This document shows, in pieces, positions 58,293-64,000 of a DNA stretch of 64,000 bases. Position 1 is the first letter of the stretch. Each line of letters starts with the position of its first letter. The notes under the pieces are model-generated. The model did no database searches, was not told where the DNA came from, and saw only the letters and a program-made list of their open reading frames with translations. This DNA comes from Arabidopsis thaliana. Lineage: Eukaryota; Streptophyta; Magnoliopsida; Brassicales; Brassicaceae. The stretch covers positions 17,857,001-17,921,000 of the forward strand of contig NC_003075.7 of the NCBI RefSeq assembly GCF_000001735.4. Reading direction: 5' to 3'. The position numbers and the translations under genes are program-made.

Positions 58293-61200
58293 ATGTCGTC
58301 GTCGCAGAACCTTGGTGGCGCCACCAGATGCGGCCGGGTGATTGGGCCATCTTTGGACAAGATCATAAAAAATGCCGCCTGGCGCAAGCACACCTTCCTT
58401 GTTTCCGCCTGTAAGTCTGTACTCGACAAGCTCGAAGCTCTCTCCGATTCTCCCGATCCTTCGTCGCCTCTCTTCGGTCTCACTACCTCCGATGCAGATG
58501 CCGTTCTTCAGCCACTCCTTCTCTCTCTTGATACCGGCTATGCTAAGGTTATTGAGCCTGCTCTCGATTGCTCTTTCAAGCTCTTCTCTCTCTCCCTCCT
58601 CCGGGGCGAGGTCTGCTCCTCGTCCCCTGATTCTCTTCTCTACAAGCTCATCCATGCGATCTGCAAGGTTTGCGGCATCGGCGAGGAGTCAATTGAGCTG
58701 GCGGTCCTTCGTGTCCTCCTCGCCGCCGTCAGATCTCCTCGCATCCTAATCCGTGGCGATTGTTTGCTCCATCTAGTCAGGACCTGCTACAATGTGTATC
58801 TCGGCGGATTCAACGGGACCAACCAGATCTGCGCTAAATCTGTGCTGGCTCAGATCATGCTCATCGTCTTCACCAGATCCGAGGCGAATTCCATGGATGC
58901 ATCACTCAAAACGGTTAATGTCAACGACTTGCTTGCCATCACGGATAAGAATGTCAACGAAGGGAACTCTGTTCATATTTGTCAGGGATTCATTAACGAC
59001 GTCATTACGGCCGGGGAAGCAGCTCCTCCTCCGGATTTCGCGCTAGTCCAACCACCAGAGGAAGGTGCTTCTTCAACTGAGGATGAAGGCACAGGCAGCA
59101 AGATCAGGGAAGACGGTTTCCTTCTCTTCAAAAATCTCTGTAAGTTGTCTATGAAGTTCTCGTCACAAGAGAACACCGACGATCAGATTCTTGTGAGAGG
59201 CAAGACTTTGTCTCTCGAGTTGCTCAAAGTCATCATTGATAACGGCGGCCCAATTTGGCTCTCTGACGAAAGGCAAGTTGTTTTATCTTTCATTTCACAG
59301 GTTAGTCTAGTCGTCTCTCAGTAGTAATGAACTCCAAGAGCTCACTCTCCCTCCCCAAAAAATATGCAGGTTTCTAAATGCCATCAAGCAGTTGCTCTGC
59401 TTGTCGCTGTTAAAGAATAGCGCACTTTCGGTTATGTCTATTTTTCAACTTCAGTGTGCTATCTTCACAACCTTACTACGGAAATATAGATCGGGTATGA
59501 AATCAGAAGTAGGTATATTCTTTCCGATGCTTGTCCTCCGGGTCCTTGAAAATGTTCTCCAGCCAAGTTTCGTGCAGAAAATGACCGTGCTCAGCTTACT
59601 CGAGAACATTTGCCACGACCCAAACCTAATCATTGACATATTTGTGAACTTTGACTGCGATGTGGAGTCTCCCAACATCTTCGAAAGGTATTGGAGTTTT
59701 TTTATTTAATATCTCCCCTAGATAGTTTTTTGGTTTCTTTTTCCGGAATAGTATTCCAGATGTTGTCAGATTACAGTTATTTAGCTGAAAGTGTTAGAGA
59801 TCAGATCGAGCCACCAGGGTAGCGTACGCGGTTCATATTTGTATTCCATTAGTGGTGTTGTACTTTAATAAAGTGTATTAAAGCTCTTATAATTCTATCA
59901 GATGTTTGCAGGATTGTCAACGGTCTTCTGAAAACTGCTCTAGGGCCTCCTCCTGGTTCATCGACAATATTGTCCCCAGTCCAGGATATTACTTTTCGGC
60001 ACGAATCTGTGAAGTGCTTGGTTAGCATTATTAAGGCAATGGGAACATGGATGGACCAACAATTGAGCGTGGGAGATTCACTTCTGCCTAAGAGCTTAGA
60101 AAATGAGGCACCTGCAAACAATCATTCAAACTCAAATGAAGAAGATGGGACGACTATAGATCATGACTTTCACCCAGATTTGAATCCAGAGTCATCAGAC
60201 GCTGCAACTCTTGAACAGAGGAGGGCATACAAAATTGAACGCCAGGTCTTATGTTATTTTTTTTTGATGAAATGTGAATTTCTATTATAAAATGGAACAT
60301 TGTTATTTACATATGCTCTGGGGAAAGGTGCTTCTATGACCAAAAAAATATTAAAAAGTTATAGCTACTACAACATACTAAGTAATTTAGAGGATGCTTA
60401 GGATAGATTAGACATATGAGAACCATTGAGCGAGCAGACGTCCACATCCTTTGCGGTAACGACGAGCTAAGAGAGTGTATATTATGCTCCAGGTCTTATA
60501 TTGCATCATAAAAGAACTAAAATATTGTCCACCACATTCGATGATATTAGTAGAATTGTTTTTCTCTTCGGTCATGTTAATTGCCTTTATCATCTTTCTT
60601 GGTTTATGTGCAGAAAGGCGTCACTCTATTCAATAGAAAGCCGTCAAAGGGTATTGAGTTTCTTATCAGCTCTAAAAAGGTTGGCAACTCCCCGGATGAG
60701 GTGGTGTCGTTCCTGAGGAATACCACAGGCTTGAATGCAACCATGATTGGTGATTATTTGGGTGAAAGAGAGGATTTTCCAATGAAAGTTATGCATGCCT
60801 ATGTGGACTCGTTTGATTTCAAGGAGATGAATTTTGGTGAGGCAATTAGGTTTTTCTTAAGGGGCTTCAGGCTTCCTGGGGAAGCACAGAAAATTGACCG
60901 CATAATGGAAAAGTTTGCTGAACGCTTTTGCAAATGCAATCCAAATTCATTCAGCAGTGCTGACACAGCATATGTTCTTGCATACTCTGTAATAATGCTT
61001 AACACTGATGCCCACAATATCATGGTTAAAGAGAAGGTTTGTCTTCTTGGCTGTCACAATTTATTCAATCCATGACTGATAGCTTTTGGAGTGTATGGGC
61101 ATGTGTTAACTTTTTTGGCTATTTCTGTGCTCAGAAAATTGCTTTTGAAATATTCTAAATTGGAGATGCTTTTTGGTGTAAAGGTCTTTACAGTGTATTT

Positions 61201-63883
61201 AACGTCTGCTTTCTGGTTTATGACAATCAGATGACCAAGGCTGATTTTATCAGAAATAACCGAGGCATTGATGATGGCAAAGATCTCCCAGAAGAGTATC
61301 TTGGTGCGCTTTATGACCAAGTTGTCATAAATGAAATAAAGATGAGTTCTGATTCTTCAGCCCCAGAAAGCAGGCAGTCCAATGGCCTGAATAAACTACT
61401 GGGTCTGGACGGTATACTCAATCTGGTTTATTGGACACAGACGGAAGAAAAAGCGGTGGGGGCTAATGGTCTTCTTATAAAGGATATTCAAGAAAAGTTC
61501 AGGTCGAAGTCTGGAAAATCAGAGTAAGCTCGTTTACCTTAAGGTCTAGTGTGAAGAGATGCTTATGAGCGAGTCAGGTTACCTGCAACATTAGCGAACT
61601 AAGATGAAACCATCGTTTCCTTATACGTTAATAAACCATACTTCCCCTTAGTTTACCTTGTTCATTGTTTGTCTCTGAAATTGTGTATTCCTGAGAATTG
61701 AGAAACTATCTTTTTAAAAGGATTAATATTGACAAATACCGTGGACGGATGTTAGGATCTGTAATCATAACATTGATCTAATGAACTGGATTATTTTTTT
61801 GGTCTTGTAGATCAGCTTACCATGTAGTCACAGACGTTGCAATATTGCGTTTTATGGTTGAAGTTTCCTGGGGACCAATGCTTGCCGCATTCAGCGTGAC
61901 ACTTGATCAGAGTGATGACAGGCTTGCTGCAGTTGAATGCTTACGAGGCTTTCGGTATGCAGTTCATGTGACAGCAGTTATGGGTATGCAAACGCAAAGA
62001 GATGCATTTGTCACTTCCATGGCCAAGTTCACAAATCTCCATTGCGCAGGAGATATGAAGCAAAAGAATGTCGATGCTGTTAAAGTAAGTTTCTTACTTT
62101 CTTCATATTAAATTCGCTGTTCAGAATGAAAGGAGTTGTTCCTCTCTGTGTTTTCTTTCCTCGCATCTGATTTTTAATGTATACAGAGAGATGAAGCATT
62201 CTGAGGCATACTGACCTAAGTATATCATATGTTTCAATTTTCTGTTTCCACTGCTTTTAATGTCTTTCTCTAGTAGAAAGCTTCTCCTTCACTTGATGGA
62301 GAGAAGCATGTGTGATTCACCTCTTCATAACTTCATTATTGCTTCTTATGTTATTCAGGCCATAATTTCAATTGCCATTGAAGATGGTAATCACTTGCAA
62401 GATGCTTGGGAGCACATTTTGACTTGTCTTTCTAGAATAGAGCATTTGCAATTATTGGGCGAGGGTGCTCCAAGTGATGCATCTTATTTTGCTTCAACCG
62501 AGACCGAAGAGAAGAAAGCCTTGGGTTTTCCTAACTTGAAGAAAAAAGGAGCCCTCCAGAATCCGGTGATGATGGCTGTGGTTCGAGGGGGCTCATATGA
62601 TAGCAGTACAATTGGACCAAATATGCCGGGGCTTGTGAAGCAGGACCAAATCAATAACTTCATTGCAAACTTGAATTTGCTTGACCAGATCGGGAGTTTT
62701 CAGTTGAATAATGTATATGCTCATAGCCAGCGGCTGAAGACTGAAGCCATAGTAGCATTTGTTAAAGCTCTATGCAAAGTCTCTATGTCAGAACTGCAGT
62801 CTCCTACGGATCCTCGAGTATTTAGCCTTACAAAATTAGTTGAGATCGCGTAAGAATTTCTTCTTTTGATACTCTCTTTAGAACACATAGAATGAGAAAT
62901 GGACATATTGAATACATCTCATCTTGGCTACAGAACTGGATATCGAGTGAGCATCATGATAGTCTAATAAGATGTCAACATATCATTTACATATCTCTTT
63001 TCTTGCTGTACAGCCACTACAACATGAACCGCATCAGGCTAGTCTGGTCTCGCATATGGAGCATCCTGTCAGATTTTTTTGTATCTGTTGGCTTGTCAGA
63101 GAATCTTTCTGTTGCAATATTCGTTATGGACTCACTACGACAACTGTCTATGAAGTTCTTGGAACGTGAGGAGCTGGCTAATTACAACTTTCAGAATGAA
63201 TTTCTTCGACCATTTGTCATTGTTATGCAAAAAAGCAGTTCTGCTGAAATAAGAGAACTAATAGTTCGGTGCATTTCTCAAATGGTACTCAGCCGTGTCA
63301 GTAATGTGAAATCAGGGTGGAAAAGTGTTTTCAAGGTACAGAATGTTTTCCTAGCATCTGCCTGTATGTGAATATACAGTATATGATTAAGGTTTAAGAG
63401 AAAAAACGTTCAACCCAGGATAGAGGATACTATGCTTAGTAGTTTATCTGCTCGTGTTTTGTTTTTTATAAGACACACTCTAGTGGTCGACATGTTTTAC
63501 TGAGTGGCCAGTTTCCTTTCAGGTTTTCACAACTGCAGCAGCTGATGAAAGGAAGAACATTGTATTGTTGGCCTTTGAGACGATGGAAAAAATTGTCCGA
63601 GAGTACTTTTCATATATCACAGAGACGGAGGCAACAACCTTTACTGATTGTGTTCGATGCCTCATAACTTTTACAAACAGCACATTTACCAGCGATGTTA
63701 GCCTGAACGCTATCGCGTTTCTACGATTTTGTGCCCTAAAACTTGCAGACGGAGGCCTCGTGTGGAATGAGAAGGGTAGGTCCAGCAGTCCCAGTACTCC
63801 AGTAACAGATGACCATTCACCAAGTACCCAAAATTTTATGGATGCAGATGAGAATATTTCATATTGGGTTCCTTTGCTCACAG
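58293..63883 (+). CDS. BIG1: SEC7-type ARF guanine-nucleotide exchange factor (3' truncated by window)
   Basis: Exons 58293-59272, 59370-59687, 59912-60245, 60614-61036, 61231-61523, 61811-62084, 62359-62849, 63014-63335 and 63523-63883 read through without a frame break; later exons lie beyond the window. Order: N-terminal DCB domain, HUS domain ([23 protein letters not shown], trimmed, about residue 460), SEC7 domain from about residue 545, with the catalytic Glu finger in [12 protein letters not shown] and the loop [15 protein letters not shown], then HDS helical repeats. BIG-type GEFs load GTP onto ARF1 at the trans-Golgi to start coat assembly in secretion. The first intron uses a GC donor (AAAG/GCAAGT), which is needed to keep the frame (R-FLNAIKQ). 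A two-codon uORF abuts the start. Confidence 0.96.
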
Positions 63884-64000
63884 GTAATCTATTTTTAATA
63901 ATACTTCTGTTTAAATGCGTCAACAAATTATGAGCATCTTACATTTTCCGAATTCACATATGCCATTGCTAATGTGTCCAACTTGGTTGAATTTGCATTC

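Noticed and set aside
1-64000. CRISPR arrays, IS elements, phage or bacterial operons
   Set aside because: The window is plant nuclear DNA; repeats present are microsatellites and short tandem promoter repeats without spacer structure.

Overview
The window is nuclear DNA of a crucifer plant. Genes are split by short AT-rich introns (about 80-150 bp) with GT-AG borders, genes are dense (about one per 2.7 kb), and intergenic DNA is AT-rich. I recognise the gene order from memory as the lower arm of Arabidopsis thaliana chromosome 4 (CAD8/ELI3-2, DOF4.7, NAT11, bHLH131, CURT1D, HDA19, FRS9, FRS5, CSLD4, BIG1; roughly At4g37990 to At4g38200). No search was run. I rebuilt splice models by hand. 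Nearly all close in frame, and several give lengths I recall for the known proteins (HDA19 501 aa, CSLD4 1111, FRS5 788, FRS9 545, NAT11 709, CURT1D 193), which supports the coordinates.

Layout. 1-10 kb: 3' end of a cinnamyl alcohol dehydrogenase, Dof factor DOF4.7, an intronless E-class PPR gene divergent from a SpoU-type RNA methyltransferase, and a secreted rhamnogalacturonan lyase. 10-19 kb: a GT47 exostosin-type glycosyltransferase, the nucleobase-ascorbate transporter NAT11 and a small CLAVATA-complex-interactor-like gene. 19-27.7 kb: a 1050-residue coiled-coil protein, a degenerate J-domain protein with an acidic SUMO-interaction-like tail, bHLH131, a secreted proline-rich protein and an IMPACT/YigZ-family protein. 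28-31 kb: a broken exportin-4 fragment and thylakoid protein CURT1D. 31.6-42 kb: a 26-exon ARM/HEAT-repeat gene and histone deacetylase HDA19. 42.8-46.4 kb: a RING-H2 protein and a divergent PPR/mTERF pair. 47.6-52.4 kb: a tail-to-tail pair of transposase-derived FAR1-related genes (FRS9, FRS5). 53-56.6 kb: CSLD4. 58.3-64 kb: the ARF-GEF BIG1, cut by the window end.

These are mostly independent housekeeping and developmental genes, not one pathway. Recurring themes are cell-wall and secretory functions (CAD8, rhamnogalacturonan lyase, exostosin, CSLD4, BIG1) and organelle gene expression (two PPRs, mTERF, SpoU methyltransferase), the latter arranged as two divergent pairs. I found no CRISPR array, intact transposon, tRNA or rRNA. 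The least explained items are the exportin-4 fragment, the J-like/SIM protein, the eroded FRS9 transposase core, tandemly amplified Site II (TGGGCY) elements in the HDA19, FRS9 and FRS5 upstream regions, two GC-AG introns, and a two-codon uORF abutting the BIG1 start.
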